Made by a program: the position numbers and the translations under genes
Shown: positions 33,652 to 45,746 of the stretch, piece after piece
Layout of the letters: each line of letters begins with the position of its first letter
Position numbering within the stretch: the stretch's first letter is position 1
Source: Temnopleurus reevesii
Taxonomy: Eukaryota > Echinodermata > Echinoidea > Temnopleuroida > Temnopleuridae
Direction of reading: 5' to 3'
NCBI GenBank assembly: GCA_036244855.1
Contig: BQKZ01001732.1
Location: forward strand, 3,804 to 67,803
DNA length: 64,000 nt
Notes under the pieces: generated by a model
The model's database searches: none
Seen by the model: only the letters and a program-made list of their open reading frames with translations
Told to the model about the DNA's origin: nothing

Positions 33652-34955
33652 TTCTATTTCCAAGGAGGAGTCCTTATCTATAAGGGCGAAATTGATAATG
33701 AAACATCTCAGTAAATAATGTGATAAAGTGACAGATTTAGAAGGGTTTTTATCATATGATTGACATATGTCAGTAATGGCATTAATCACTTGAAGAGGAG
33801 AATGTATTTTACCTGAAGAGAAACAAAATAAATAAATACTATCATGAAATAAATTAAATGTTTTTGATTTTGTGATAATGGGGTAATAACCCATTTTATC
33901 TGGTCAGGAAATATTGATCTGTTTTCAACCTAATTGAGGGATCAAAAGATCTATTTTTCTTCTTTATTTTTTAATATATTGGATAATTATGAAACCACCC
34001 ATTGGTTATTCAATTTTCAAAATTGTATTTTTGCAAATTATCCTGTTTTATATGGGGGAAGATATAAAAGTACCTTTTACAATAAAGCATTACTATTTTT
34101 TACAGAACCAGTAACTTATATTTAATCATTTAACAATGTTACTTTCAAATTAAAGAGAAAAGCATTTGCAATTACAGCAAAGTACCTAAGCATTCTGTTT
34201 GTACTTCTAATTAAAATAAAATACTTATCTTCAAAACTTAATTTCAAAATACATTTGAAAGATCACCTTTATCGAATTTACATGTAAACAAAGCAAAAAA
34301 ATGATTGACAGAGCTAATCAAAACTAGGAAAATGTCAGTAATTATGAAATGTTTACAAGACATACATGACGATTGGGAGGTCTTGGAATCATGTAAGGGG
34401 GTCAAACTATGTTTGTAGAGGGGCGTCTCAAGAGGTGCTTCAGTGGTGCCACTCTGGTGGAGGGGTACGGAGGAGGGTAAATATACCCTCATCGGGACTC
34501 TTAGATTGGTCTTAATGACAAATAAGAAATATGATATCTGCAATAAGGAGAATTATATGGGTAATAAATGTCTGAAGGAAGGCTTAACATGACATTTATA
34601 AGCTACAAAAACAAAGAGATGATATGGTGTCTAAAATTTTCAAAAATATCAGCAAGAAGAAGCCAGATTCCAGAAGCATCATGGAAAACTTTAAAAAAAA
34701 ATCATCTTATCATTGATCCAGTCAATCGTAATTCCCTCCCCAAATCTTAAATTGATGGATAGATATTGCAATATTTCTTACACTGTATATGTAATATTGA
34801 TATGAAGAGGAGTCTAACTGCACCCCAAATTATGTGAAACAAAATTTACAGGAAAATTGATGATTGTAAGAACGGGAAAATCAAATCTGTGATATACTAT
34901 TATCACAAACATTTAAGAAGAAAAAAAATGTATGTGATGACCTATATTTTTGCCA
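33652..34955. other. Non-coding; one weak exon-like segment
   Basis: Mostly AT-rich. Positions 34368-34515 are GC-richer and open on the minus strand (Leu/Pro/Ser/Thr-rich) with an AG before it and a GT after it. I recognise no protein family in it, so it is not called as a gene. Confidence 0.35.
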
Positions 34956-35015
34956 ATATAAATAGATAGGTAGATAGACAGATATATAGATAGAGAGATA
35001 GGTAGATAGATAAAT
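34956..35015 (+). repeat. (GATA)n microsatellite
   Basis: Imperfect GATA/GACA repeat of about 55 bp. Confidence 0.9.
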
Positions 35016-35809
35016 GGTTTATTACATTAAAATTGATGCAGCTAAAAAGCTGCATTGTGATTTCACAAAATAAAGTAATAAAAAAAGTAAACTGCATACA
35101 TATTGTTCAATAATAATATCGTTCTACAATAATACTGTTTTACAATATGCAAACCATACTAATCTCACAAATATGAGATTGGCAACCTACTCTCATGAAT
35201 CTAATTAACCTTTGCCCTTTCCATCAATATGCAAATTATGAACATGCAAATGATTGCTTTATTCCAATAATCAGACCACATACACAGCTCTCAATGGAAG
35301 CATAATGTAGATTGGATCTAATTCTTTTCCAAAGCAAACACCATTCATGGGATAAATGGTCTTTCAAATGATACGGTTGCTAGATATTTAGATCTTATCT
35401 CTCGAAAATGGCACACAAAATTACAAAACCAAATAGTGGAAGCAGGGCTGTTTCCATAATTAGCTAGGTTTTCATCAATGAATATTTGTATGAATGAAAA
35501 GATGTATTCTCTTTTCAAGGCTTGTTGACATATCTATGCCAGTAATGAATGCATTTTATAAATGATTTTTTTCATCCGACAATTAAAAAAAAAAACAAAT
35601 GCAGACATTTTTTTAGCACAATCCATTTTGAAAAAAAAAAACTTTCTTCACATACAGAACATTCACCATAACTTTGCAATTTTCTTGAGAATATAAATAT
35701 ACAAAAAGCTTACTAACAACATGCACACATCTGTAGTTTGAGAATCATATGTAAAACACCAAATTTTCTGTTTATTCAACCAACTTTGTAGTGAAGATTA
35801 AAAATGTAG
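35016..35809. other. Non-coding, nothing recognised
   Basis: AT-rich with short poly-A runs; no feature supported. Confidence 0.5.
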
Positions 35810-36400
35810 CCTAGACCCTCTTGTGCATACTAGTAAGTTTTACCCCCCCCCCCAATTTCTATGAAATACATTCAGCAAAACACAGTTTCCCATCCATCAT
35901 GTATACATGAAATGTCTACAATCATACTCTTACAAATTTGCATTTCTGAATACCACCAAAACATTTTCCCAATCATTTGATCAACTTTTCCTACACAGAC
36001 TCAAAATGAAGCCTATCTCTGCTTGACCAGAAAAATATTTTTTGTCAAATAAACACAATTTCCCATAAGTGTCCACTTTTCTATGTGTGCAAGAAATGTC
36101 TACAATCACATTCTTACTATTTTCGACAATTACATAAATACCATTTTCATATCATCCTGTCAACTTTCTTAAGTAGACTCAAAAGGTAGCCTGCATCATA
36201 TTGTGCATACTAGTAAGTTTTACCCCCAGAAAATGTTTCTTCATAATACATTCAGGTAAACACAATTTCCCATCCATTTTCCAAAGTATGCATGAAATGT
36301 CTACAATCACATTCTTACTATTTTCGACAATCACATAGATACCATTTTCATATTATCCTGTCAATTTTCCTAAGTAGACTCGAAATGTAGACGAGCACAT
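35810..36400 (+). repeat. Tandem array, ~3 units of 180-205 bp
   Basis: 'gaaatgtctacaatca' recurs near 35909, 36088 and 36294, and 'gcatactagtaagttttacc' occurs near 35826 and 36205. Each unit includes 'cacaatttcccat', 'cttactattttcgacaat' and 'accattttcatat'. Confidence 0.85.
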
Positions 36401-36594
36401 ACAAGTATTTCAAGAGTCTGTGTACATATTTACATGGCAACTCTTTGCTCAGTGGCTTCCATTCAATCAAACGTTTTGTGGATTTCTGCTTTTTGGAGCA
36501 GACTCCATTGAGCATCCATTCAGAGTGCATTGTTACATGCCCACAATATATGGAATATCTGTCTTAGAATAATCTTCTGAATGTAAAATAAGCT

Positions 36595-36690
36595 ATCAAA
36601 ATACATATTTCGGGGTCAAAATACATATTTCGGGATTAAAATACACATTTTCCAGTCAAAATACACATTTCCAGGTCAATATAACATTTC
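36595..36690 (+). repeat. Short tandem repeat, ~20 bp units
   Basis: About five imperfect copies of 'tcaaaatacatatttcggg', drifting to 'tcaaaatacacatttccag'. Confidence 0.8.
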
Positions 36691-36949
36691 TCTGCACAGA
36701 TAACTATTGAACTGTTAAGATGTAGACTCTTGTATACAAAATACCTATTTCTCAGTTTAAAAAATACATGCCATGATAAAATATCATAGTTCAAATGCAC
36801 ATTTGCATTCATGAAATTTATAATTATAAAACATATTCTCTACAAACACAGCTCATGAAATCAATAGCTGAAACAAACAAATTTTAATTTTAAAAAAGAC
36901 TTGAAGTTTTCATTATACTGTATATATTATTTTGCATACCCATTGACAA

Positions 36950-37680
36950 GCCTTGACATACCATTTTTAAAAGAATTATCCACATGAAAAACCATTTCAA
37001 TTATTTATCTACATTTAAATATAATATAAAATGTGAGAGCAATGATTCACAAAAACTGTAACACAGCCTTGGAATAACAATTTATGCAATTTCCAATGTT
37101 TAATTGTGTGATTTGAAAAATTCCAGTGGGAGCTTGATTGATATATGAACTCATTTTAACCACTTTTTCAGTATAAAAACCTTCTATGAAATTTGATTGA
37201 CAGTTTCTTACAAACAGCAATATTACCTTGGAATTTAAAAAATTGCCATTATCTATACCTAATTAGTCGGTTCAAATTATTCCAGTGGGAGCTTAATTAA
37301 AATAGAAAACACTTTTTACCACGTTTATAGGTTTATGCACATCCAAAACCAATATGAAATGTGAATAATAGTTTATGAGTTACAAACAGTTATATCAGAA
37401 CATTGGAATTACAATCTATGCCATTACCGATTTTTAATTGGGTGATTAAAATATTTCAGTGGGGCTTGATTTTACCAGAACCCATTTCAACAATTTTTAT
37501 GATTTATCCACACCAAAAACTAGTATGAAATGTGAGTAATGGTTTATGATTTACAAATACATATTAGAGACCTTGGAATAACAATTTATGCCATTACCCA
37601 TGTTTAATTGGGTGATACAAAATATTTCAAAATAATCCAGTGGGAGTTTGATATGAATGGGAACCCATTTCCTGATAGAG
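36950..37680 (+). repeat. Tandem array, ~4 units of 158-182 bp
   Basis: 'tccagtgggagcttgat' and variants lie near 37122, 37280, 37455 and 37637. Each is preceded by 'ccttggaataacaatttatg' and 'ccattanc.atgtttaattg' variants and followed by 'atgaaatgtga' and 'tttacaaa'. Confidence 0.85.
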
Positions 37681-37767
37681 AGCTAATATATATATATAGC
37701 GAAATTGATTGATGAGAGTGAATATGCAAATTAATCTTAATTCCCATCTCAAGGTTGTGGTATAGTA

Positions 37768-38034
37768 TTAAAGGGGAACCAACCCCTGGAATTATCATGC
37801 TCTCATTAAATGAAGAAAAATCAGGAGTTGTCTGACATGACGTCACAGATTCAGTCGGTGTTGCTGATCGCAGGGATCCTCATGAATGGCAGTGTTTGTC
37901 AAATCTCTGTAACTTTGAAAATTCATAACTTTTGAACAGATTGACCGATTTTGCTCAAATTTTCACAGTTTGCTCGTCTGATTTTTCTTCATTCAATGAG
38001 TGAATGATAATTCCAGGGGTCGGTTCCCCTTTAA
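37768..38034. mobile_element. MITE with TA duplication, 'ggggaacc' family
   Basis: 267 bp with about 55 bp inverted arms: left 'ttaaaggggaaccaacccct', right its inverse ending 'cggttcccctttaa', flanked by TA at 37766-37767 and 38035-38036. The 'attcataacttttgaacaga' and 'gattttgctcaaattttcac' words are shared with the elements at 20238 and 33534. Insertion into TA is the Tc1/mariner habit. Confidence 0.88.
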
Positions 38035-38399
38035 TAATCAAGCTTGGAAAGATTATGTTGATTGAGTGTGTGACCTAATATATGGAGTGGATTTGGGAAG
38101 TGGAATAGCTTCAGTGACCAATTGATGGTGCATTGTAAAGGTCGATTGGGCATGATATTTTAGGATTTCTTTTTTAAATCCAAATTTACAATTTAGGGAC
38201 CTTATTCATAATAAGAGGGAAACCATTTCCTATATAATAAAGAGAAGACAAGTAATATTCCTTCTGAAGAAAAAGTCCTCATTTTCACCATAGAGGTACC
38301 TGTTTATGCCTCTATGTTTTTAGTTTTGCACATCAATTTTGAAAGCCCCAACCAGGGCGAATTTTCAAACTTACAGCCACTGATACATTTTCTTCATAG
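38035..38399. other. Non-coding, nothing recognised
   Basis: No supported feature. Confidence 0.5.
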
Positions 38400-39250
38400 T
38401 TGAGGCGTGAGGGTGGGGAGGGGAGGGGGGTCAAAGCTTTTCCTGTGTGACTCATTCCCCCCTAAAAAGAAATCATCATGCAACTACTCCCTAACATGCA
38501 AATGACCAACAATAATGGAACCCAGGCAGAAATACTTTCAATATTTTGCATGGGGGGTTCAGCGTTGAGACGTGGTAGAGAGGATGTTGGGTAGGGGGTG
38601 AATCATATACCCCTCTCTTTAACAATACTGCAGCTTCCTAATTATGAAAATGATCAACCCTGACCAAGGTAAAAATTTGTAGTCAAAGAGCAAGAGAAAC
38701 CAATCTAAAGTAGATATTCTGTCAATGGTGTTCATTTTTGTAGGGGAGTAGGGGAGAGGGGTGAGGACTAGGGGTGGAGGGGGCGTTGAATTGGGGTGAG
38801 TCTTGTACCCCTTTTCCTCCAAATCCTAGAGCTCCCCTTCATGTAACTGAATACCTTTCATTAAGGCATTCATGTTTGTCAAATTGCTCGAGCTTCAAGC
38901 TTTTGCCATTTTAAAACTATTTCTTTTACTGAAGGTAGAAGAAGGGAGGGAGGATGTATGTTGGGTAGGGGTAAGGATTTTGCCCTTCTCTCTAACAATC
39001 TTGCAGCTACCCCTTTATGCAAATGACCAACTCTCATCAAGGCAATCATGTTTGCCAAATTGCTCGAGCTTCAAGCTTCTGCCATTTTAAAACTATTTTT
39101 TTTTACTGGGGGCAGAAGAAGGGACGGAGGATGTGTGTTGGGTGGGGGTAAGGATTTTGCCCTTCTCTCTAACAATCTTGCAGCTACCCCTTTATGCAAA
39201 TGACCAACTCTCATCAAGGCAATCATGTTTGCCAAATAGCCCTAGAGCTC
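38400..39250 (+). repeat. Tandem array, ~5 units of 150-190 bp
   Basis: '(c)aacaatcttgcagctacccc', 'tttatgcaaatgaccaact' and degenerate versions lie near 38470, 38622, 38820, 38993 and 39170. The last two units are almost identical, including 'gctcgagcttcaagctt' and 'gtaaggattttgcccttctc'. The older units are increasingly diverged toward the left. Confidence 0.85.
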
Positions 39251-39380
39251 AGGCCAGGGCAGACATACTGCCATTGTTGTGCAAATCAAATGAGAAAACA
39301 CTCTTGTCCAATATGCAAACAAACAAAAGGAGAAGAAAGGGCATTTCATGAACGAGATTGAATGAAATAGGAATAAGATC

Positions 39381-39833
39381 ACTTGGGATGGGTGCTTTTT
39401 GGCAGCCATAATGTCCTTCTAGAACTGATTTGAAAATAATGATTTTGTACAAACCGTCTGATTGAGCAAGAGGAGTGTAACAAACGTCACTTTTACGCCT
39501 TTTTATTCTAAAAGTTACTGCAATTTTGAGTTAGCATTGTCCGTTTTCAGGAATTGGGAATTGGCAAGGACTGCTTAGATTTCATATATGTTGTTTATGC
39601 TTACTAAATCAGGGGCTTTCTTACTCAGAGGAAATCAATACATACCCCTTGTATATTAGAAATTGATAGTAATATTCACTTTAATTAAAGAAATATCTCT
39701 TTGTTTTCAAAAACAAAAAAGGAAGAATGAGTATACTTCTCAATATGGTATGATGTGGTTTTGACTATTCTTCTTGTTGCATCCTCCTTCATAGTTGAAA
39801 GTTAAAGATATATTCTGGTATTTGTTAAAAAAA
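39381..39833. repeat. Duplicated block 4, copy 1
   Basis: Starts 'acttgggatgggtgcttttt' and is repeated from 39835, directly after the n at 39834. Homology continues through 'actaaatcaggggct', 'atatctctttgttttcaaaa' and 'ctccttcatagttgaaa'. Confidence 0.8.
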
Positions 39834-39834
39834 N
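39834..39834. other. Single-n contig join
   Basis: Separates the two copies of duplicated block 4. The left contig ends in a short A run. Confidence 0.85.
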
Positions 39835-40300
39835 ACTTGGGATGGGTGCTTTTTGGCAGCCATAATGTCCTTCTGGAACTGATTTGAAAATAATGATTTT
39901 GTAGAAACTGTCAGATTGGGCGAGAGGGATGGAACATATGTCACTTGTTCATATTTTTATTGTAAAAGGTACTGCAATTTCTCTCACTATATATGGACAC
40001 ATGATTTCGCATTCTCACATATTAGAAATTGGCAAAGACTGCTCATATTTCATTTATTCTATGTGTTTACTAAATCAGGGGCTCGCTAAAAGAGGAAACG
40101 GCACATTCCTCTTGTATACTAGAAATTTATTGTAGCATTCATTTCCCTTAAATAGATATCTCTTTGTTTTCAAAAGCAACAAAAAAAAAGGAAAAATAAG
40201 TCTATCCTTATTCATTTAATACTTAATAACTATTCTCTTCTTTGCATTCTCCTTCATAGTTGAAAATTAAAGAGCAACTTTCTTGGGATTTATAAAGTTT
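39835..40300. repeat. Duplicated block 4, copy 2
   Basis: Diverged copy of 39381-39833 with substitutions and small indels. The sequence to its right is unique. Confidence 0.8.
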
Positions 40301-40960
40301 ACAGCTCCAAACTTCTTGGAAAGACTGTATTTATCAAAAGATGTTAAATTCATACAAGCAAAATTTGCAATCGCCATTTGCAAGTAGAGCAGTGTTAAGG
40401 ATGTCAAAGTTCATCATTAGGAGCTAAAACCAACAGCGACTCTCACTCAAATTTCCTAAAAAGGAATAAAACAAATTCCACTGACCACTCATGGTATCCA
40501 CTTCACTCCCCTGTGGTCAACCAAATTGGCACAGAAATGGTCAAACATTGGTCCAGAGATGGCCAAACATTGGTCTAGCAATGGTCAGCGACTTGGACAA
40601 ATGGGAGCTAAGACTTTGAGAAAACTGGACAACCATTAGTCTATTGTTTGGAGATGAATTCTTGAGTCAATACTGAGCTATTCTTGTGAGTTTCACTGAA
40701 TGTTTGGGATTGTTGGCGTGTACATTACAAGATGGTTGCAAGGGGGCTTGAAATGTACAACATAGGCATGTGAGAGATTTGGTGCAAACATGAATTCATC
40801 ACATTTTGGGGACAGGAATTTGATAACATTAAAAATTGGTTTTTGAGGAGCAGAAAATGTAAAACATAGAACTCAAACAACTAACAAACTCACTCTTTCA
40901 ATATATCTCTATTTTTTCGAACATATTTTCTTTTGATTTTCCATCCTCTTATATTATAAA
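40301..40960. other. Non-coding; short internal repeats
   Basis: Near 40536-40585, 'atggtcaaacattggtcca' and 'atggccaaacattggtcta' form a short tandem pair. Nothing else recognised. Confidence 0.5.
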
Positions 40961-41080
40961 AGGGCTTGAACTTCACTTTTCCTTTAGGGAGCACGCTAGG
41001 CTACCCAACTGACTTTCTAAGGAGCCCATTGCAGTTTTGTGGCGCCATTTGACATCGGGCTCCCTCTAAAGTCAAGCCCT
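40961..41080. mobile_element. Small hairpin MITE
   Basis: 'agggcttgaacttcac', 'tttagggagc' at the left is matched in inverse by 'gggctccctctaaagt', 'caagccct' at the right. About 120 bp, no coding capacity. Confidence 0.65.
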
Positions 41081-42440
41081 GAATATATTGATCTATCTAT
41101 ACTAAAATAATAATTAATAATACTACATAATATCTATTAGGCACTTACTACGGATGTTTCTGTGCGCTAAAAGAGGAGAAAAAATAACAATTTTAGGCGT
41201 AATTTTCATACTGTTTTACAATCTCAACTATATCTATACCTTTGTCCCCCTTTCTCTCTCTCTCTCACAAACACACGAAGGAAAAAATCTCCATCCTCCT
41301 TTCTATCCATTATCTATCTACATTATATCTTTAATTTACTTTCCATCAGAAAATTTTAAAACACATCCTAACAATCAATAGCACCTGAGTTAATATCCAG
41401 AGGGTTTGAAACATTCCATGGAAGCATGCATTTTTGTGTGATTTTATGATTTCGACTGCAAATACCCCCTCTTTGTCTCATTCTCTTTCTGTATTCATTT
41501 TGAAAAATCTAATTTAGGCAACACCACAAATAGCTCTCTCTAGGGAATACTACTAGTATTACTGTGTACAAAACATTCTCTGTGTGTGTTTCTTTAACGT
41601 CAGTATTGACAATGTTGTAATGTTCTGGTTAAGAAAGAAACTGAAGGAAAACACAGTAAAGGCTTCATTCTTCCTCGGTGGTAGGGTGCAAAAAATGTGT
41701 TGGAAAACAGAAGGATAAATATCACAATAGAAGATTATTTGTTAAAACTTATATTTCCAAGTTAAACAAGTATTCTTTTATTGAACACTTCTTCAACTGT
41801 AAAATTATTGTTACACACAATTATTAATACACATAAAATTTCATTTTGGAATGTGTTCCAGGGCCCTATGGAAAACCACCTAGAAAAATGAATAAATAAA
41901 TAAATAAATAAATAGCTGCTGATAACAGGTATTAAAATGAATACCAGTAGATCCGTTCTTGGCATAAATTAATTACTCTGCCTTTTCATCTGCACAGAAA
42001 TATTAAAATACATTATATGGAATACCCTGAACTTTTTGTTTAGGGGAAAACTTATATTTCTGTTTACATTACATCATATGGGCCTAAAGCATGTAACTAG
42101 GATGGATACAAAAACAGACTCCTTTCAGCAGTTGAGAAGACTAATATTGACGACCATTTTTGTGTATTCTTATACAACGTCATTTAAAAGAGTAAACGCT
42201 TCAAATAGATAACTGCCAACAAGCCAATTATGTAGTAAACATGGCAAAGAGATTATAGCGGATAAAGTGATTTTTTGGAAAATGCAAGCTAAACGGCAAT
42301 CATTTTATACAAAGCACGAAATGAGATGATTGGTTAATTGACATTTTTGTTCTTTTTTCCTCTGCCTATCTTCATCTTCTCTCAGTTATGATTCCCTCTT
42401 CTTTTTCTATTGATTCTCCTTCTCCTCTTGCTTCCTCTTT
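41081..42440. other. Non-coding; simple repeats
   Basis: Contains a short (TC)n run near 41250-41270 and (AAAT)n at about 41886-41913. No gene supported. Confidence 0.5.
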
Positions 42441-42447
42441 TCTAATA

Positions 42448-42471
42448 CATCATCACCATCATCATCATAAC

Positions 42472-42521
<50 letters not shown>

Positions 42522-42731
42522 CCATCACCATCATCATCACCATCACCATCATCATCGTCATCATCATCATCATCATCACCTTCACCACCATCAAAATCAT
42601 CATCATCATCATAATCACCATCACCTGTCTCTTATACACATCTAGATGTGTATAAGAGACAGCATGAAAANATCATCACCATCACCATCATCATCGTCAT
42701 CATCATCATCGCCATCACCATCACCACCATC

Positions 42732-42763
<32 letters not shown>

Positions 42764-42771
42764 GATTTCCT
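42448..42771 (+). repeat. (ATC)n microsatellite, split by an assembly join
   Basis: ATC/ACC trinucleotide repeat interrupted by a library adapter (42625-42662) and an n (42671). The right part restarts the pattern of the left ('atcaccatcaccatcatcat', then 'cgtcatcatcatc', 'caccaccatcaaaatc'), so the two sides overlap and the true array is shorter. The poly-His frame is an artefact. Confidence 0.95.
42625..42662. other. Nextera mosaic-end junction (library artefact)
   Basis: The same 38-base palindrome as at 15018-15055: 'ctgtctcttatacacatct' followed by its reverse complement. Eight bases later comes the n join at 42671. Not genomic. Confidence 0.97.
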
Positions 42772-43432
42772 CCTCCCTAAAAGCTTCCGCATTTCTGCTC
42801 TTTCTTGACTTTATCATCTTTTTGTCTCTCTCTCATCTTTCATGGACAACAATACGAACAATATTTCTTCTAAAAATTACTTGAACTCGTTTTCAGTTGA
42901 GTTTTGGGTTTAATCGAAATGAAAAAAATGGGGAACCAGGGAAGGGATAAGACACATGGGAAGAAGAAAGGAGAATAGAATAATGATCAGGAAGGAAAGA
43001 AAGAAGAAATAGGATCCAAGGATGGAGAATGGGTTTGAATAGGGAATACAGTTTGGGGTTAAAATGTTCAAGAATTGGCAAAAAGAAAGTGAATCTTCAA
43101 ATTATGTTATCAACGAGAACCGCAGGGGAGGTTACATTCCATAGTAGAATACTCTCATTTTCATTAAATGCTTACGACATGAATCTACATTTTCCATTCA
43201 CTGTACATGGTCCCCATCCATCAAAACAGATATTTTGACAAACTGTCATTTCATCCGCCATTCAGCGCCCACTTTGCACAGAAACCTTATTAGAGAAAAG
43301 GCTGATTTAAGCGAACCCTTTGGATTATCTGTGACTGGTCACCTAATTGAGCCAGACAGCATTTAGTCTAGACTTCAGACATCACTTTCATATTAAAAAC
43401 AATAATAATCAAAGCCTTGAACAAGCCTATCC
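42772..43432. other. Non-coding, nothing recognised
   Basis: A purine-rich stretch at about 42915-43030 and otherwise featureless sequence. Confidence 0.5.
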
Positions 43433-44916
43433 ACTCTCTTCCATTAACAGAAATAATGCAAAAGACAATATTTTCACATACATACATACATTTTAGCGAA
43501 TTCACTGAATTTCACACCTTTTCACACATTAGCGAGCTTTTATCATCACGTTTTGAAAGATTATTGAACACAAGTCTATTGGGCATTCTAAAGAGTTACA
43601 ATTTTTAGTGAATTCATGGTGGCTAAATTCATGAAAATAAAACCCCAGTGAAAATTTCAGCTGAGACCGTAGTCAATTCTGACCGATTGCCTCATAAAAT
43701 ACCTCTCCCTCTCTGGAACCGACTAACTATAGCATTGACCATGTGCACTTATTACTCAGACATAATATTGCATAATATACATGCCAATGTACTAGACAGG
43801 GTGGGCGTGTGGGGAATTAGAATGGGGATGAAATAGGGATGCGTTTAATTGCAGATGAGCTTTTTAATCTCTTTTTATGAATCAGGATGAATAGAAGGTG
43901 GAAGACACTAAGCTCATTAACCTAAGTGGTTGGCCTAGACATCTAACCCATTACCTTAACTTTGGTCAAGTACTTTTTTTCCTCTATGAAGCATTATTTG
44001 GGGAAGCATTTTTCTTTTTTTGGATTTGGAAAGTAAAACGAACCAACTTAGGGGTATATCAGAAATAGCTATTTCTGGTAAATTGCACTTACTTTCTATC
44101 ATAACCATCTTAAAAACATGCCCTTTCCCCCCTATACTCTTTAAGGGGAACAAAATTCCCCAATATTTTCCCTGATGAATTTTAAAAATTACATTATAAT
44201 TTTGTCAAAATAATTCACTCAATCTCGATAACCATGATAACCATATCAATATTTCTTCATATTACCTGATTTTTCCCTAGCTGGAAAATAGTAAACTCCA
44301 AATATAGCATCAATCCTGTCTATAAAAAAATTAAGTAAATTTTGCCTGATAATATTTTAATGGACATGATGTAATAAATTATTCCCATCTTGGCGGAAAA
44401 AAAGCCCCATTACCTAGTTATTTATCCGATAATGGAGTGTTTTCATTTTTGGTGAACCTTAAATTGATCATTCTTAACAAAAATTTGGGTGTAATCTTTC
44501 ACATTTTTAGTATAAATTCATCCAAAACAGACCAAATATTACAAAATTCCTGACTAACATTACACATTTCAGACAAGGAACTACCCATTAATATTGTAAC
44601 TATTATGTGACAAAATTCCCATATATTGTATAAAAATGCCAATTACAAAATTACAGTTTACCTGATATCATTCATATAGACTAATATTAGGCATTTTGCA
44701 ACCAATTTGGGGAATATTTATTCATGTTTAGTACAAAATTGTCCCCAATGAGCAAAATGTTATCCCATTATGAAAGAAACATTATCCATTTTAACAAAGA
44801 ACTAGTCAGACACGTTATTACAGAGCATTTAAATATCACAACATATGTTGTGGTGTATCTGTTTTACATTATTAAACGAATCTTCAATAGGAACAGCCAT
44901 TAAATATGAGTTGTTA

Positions 44917-45050
44917 AGCCCCAGTCACATAGGGCCCCGGAAGCAACACGATTCACCCCGACTCTTTGTTAATTCACAGTTATCTGCCTCAGAACAACGA
45001 GTCGAGTCGGGTGAATTGTGTTGCTTCCGGGGTCCTATGTGACCGGGGCT
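44917..45050. mobile_element. MITE with TTA duplication, in copy 1 only
   Basis: 134 bp with about 50 bp arms: left 'agccccagtcacataggg', 'ccccggaagcaacacg', right the inverse ending 'ctatgtgaccggggct'. Flanked by TTA at 44914-44916 and 45051-45053, the PIF/Harbinger habit. Absent from copy 2 of the block. Confidence 0.88.
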
Positions 45051-45360
45051 TTAGGCTTGTCCTTCCCTAACCCTAACTAAAATTCAAACTCGGTGGAAAT
45101 CCAACAACAAAGCTAGACCACTTCAAAATAAATAGACAAATGAAGGACAAGGGATTAGAAATGGTCAATTGAAATGAAATAAAAATGAAAGAAGTCTACA
45201 CATAGGCAACCAATAGGCACCCTGGGAGTGATTTATCAAATTATCAGCAAAATATAATGACAGTTTATGGCCTCATTGATTACAAGCAAATGAAGTGAAA
45301 AGTATTTGTACTGTCGCTGATTGTTTTTTTTTTTCTGTATCTATGTAATTCTTATCTTTT

Positions 45361-45425
45361 CTCTCTATCTCTCTGTCTCTCTCTCTCTTTTTTTTTCTCT
45401 CTCTCTCTCTCTCTACTTTTCTCTC
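45361..45425 (+). repeat. (CT)n tract
   Basis: Imperfect CT repeat near the right end of copy 1, matching the longer tract at 47690-47815 in copy 2. Confidence 0.9.
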
Positions 45426-45512
45426 CTTCCCTCACTCCATTTCCTTTCCTCCTCTCTTCCTTTCCAAGCTTCTTTTCAGTTCTCAACACAATTACGCACT
45501 TATGTAGCTATA

Positions 45513-45513
45513 N
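45513..45513. other. Single-n contig join
   Basis: Separates copies 1 and 2 of duplicated block 5. Confidence 0.88.
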
Positions 45514-45532
45514 AATCTCTTGTGGCAGAAAT

Positions 45533-45746
45533 ACTGTAAAAGCCAATATTTTCAGGTTTATAAATTTCACCGAATTCACTGAATTTCAGATCTTTTCACA
45601 CAATAGCGAGCTTCTATTTTCATGTTTTGATAGATTATTGCTCACAAGTCTATGGGCATTCTTAAGAGTTAAAATCTGAAGAATTCATGGTCGCGAAATT
45701 GGTGAAAAAAAAATAAAACCCCAGCAAAAATTTCAGCTGAGACAGT
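45533..45746. mobile_element. MITE, 'tactgtaaaagcc' ends
   Basis: Left 'tactgtaaaagccaatattt' and right 'aaaatttcagctgagacagta' are imperfect inverse copies. Resembles the element at 30249. The corresponding copy in block 5 copy 1 (about 43450-43672) has a more decayed left end. Confidence 0.6.

Larger units (their letters stand above)
43433..45512. repeat. Duplicated block 5, copy 1
   Basis: About 2.1 kb homologous in order to 45514-47891, from the decayed MITE-like left end through 'gaattagaatggggatgaaa' to the CT tract and 'attacgcacttatgtagcta' at the end. Many substitutions and small indels, and a different MITE at the same interval (44917 here, 47031 in copy 2). Confidence 0.85.

Noticed and set aside
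42388..42645. Poly-histidine protein
   Set aside because: ATC microsatellite, and the frame ends in adapter sequence.
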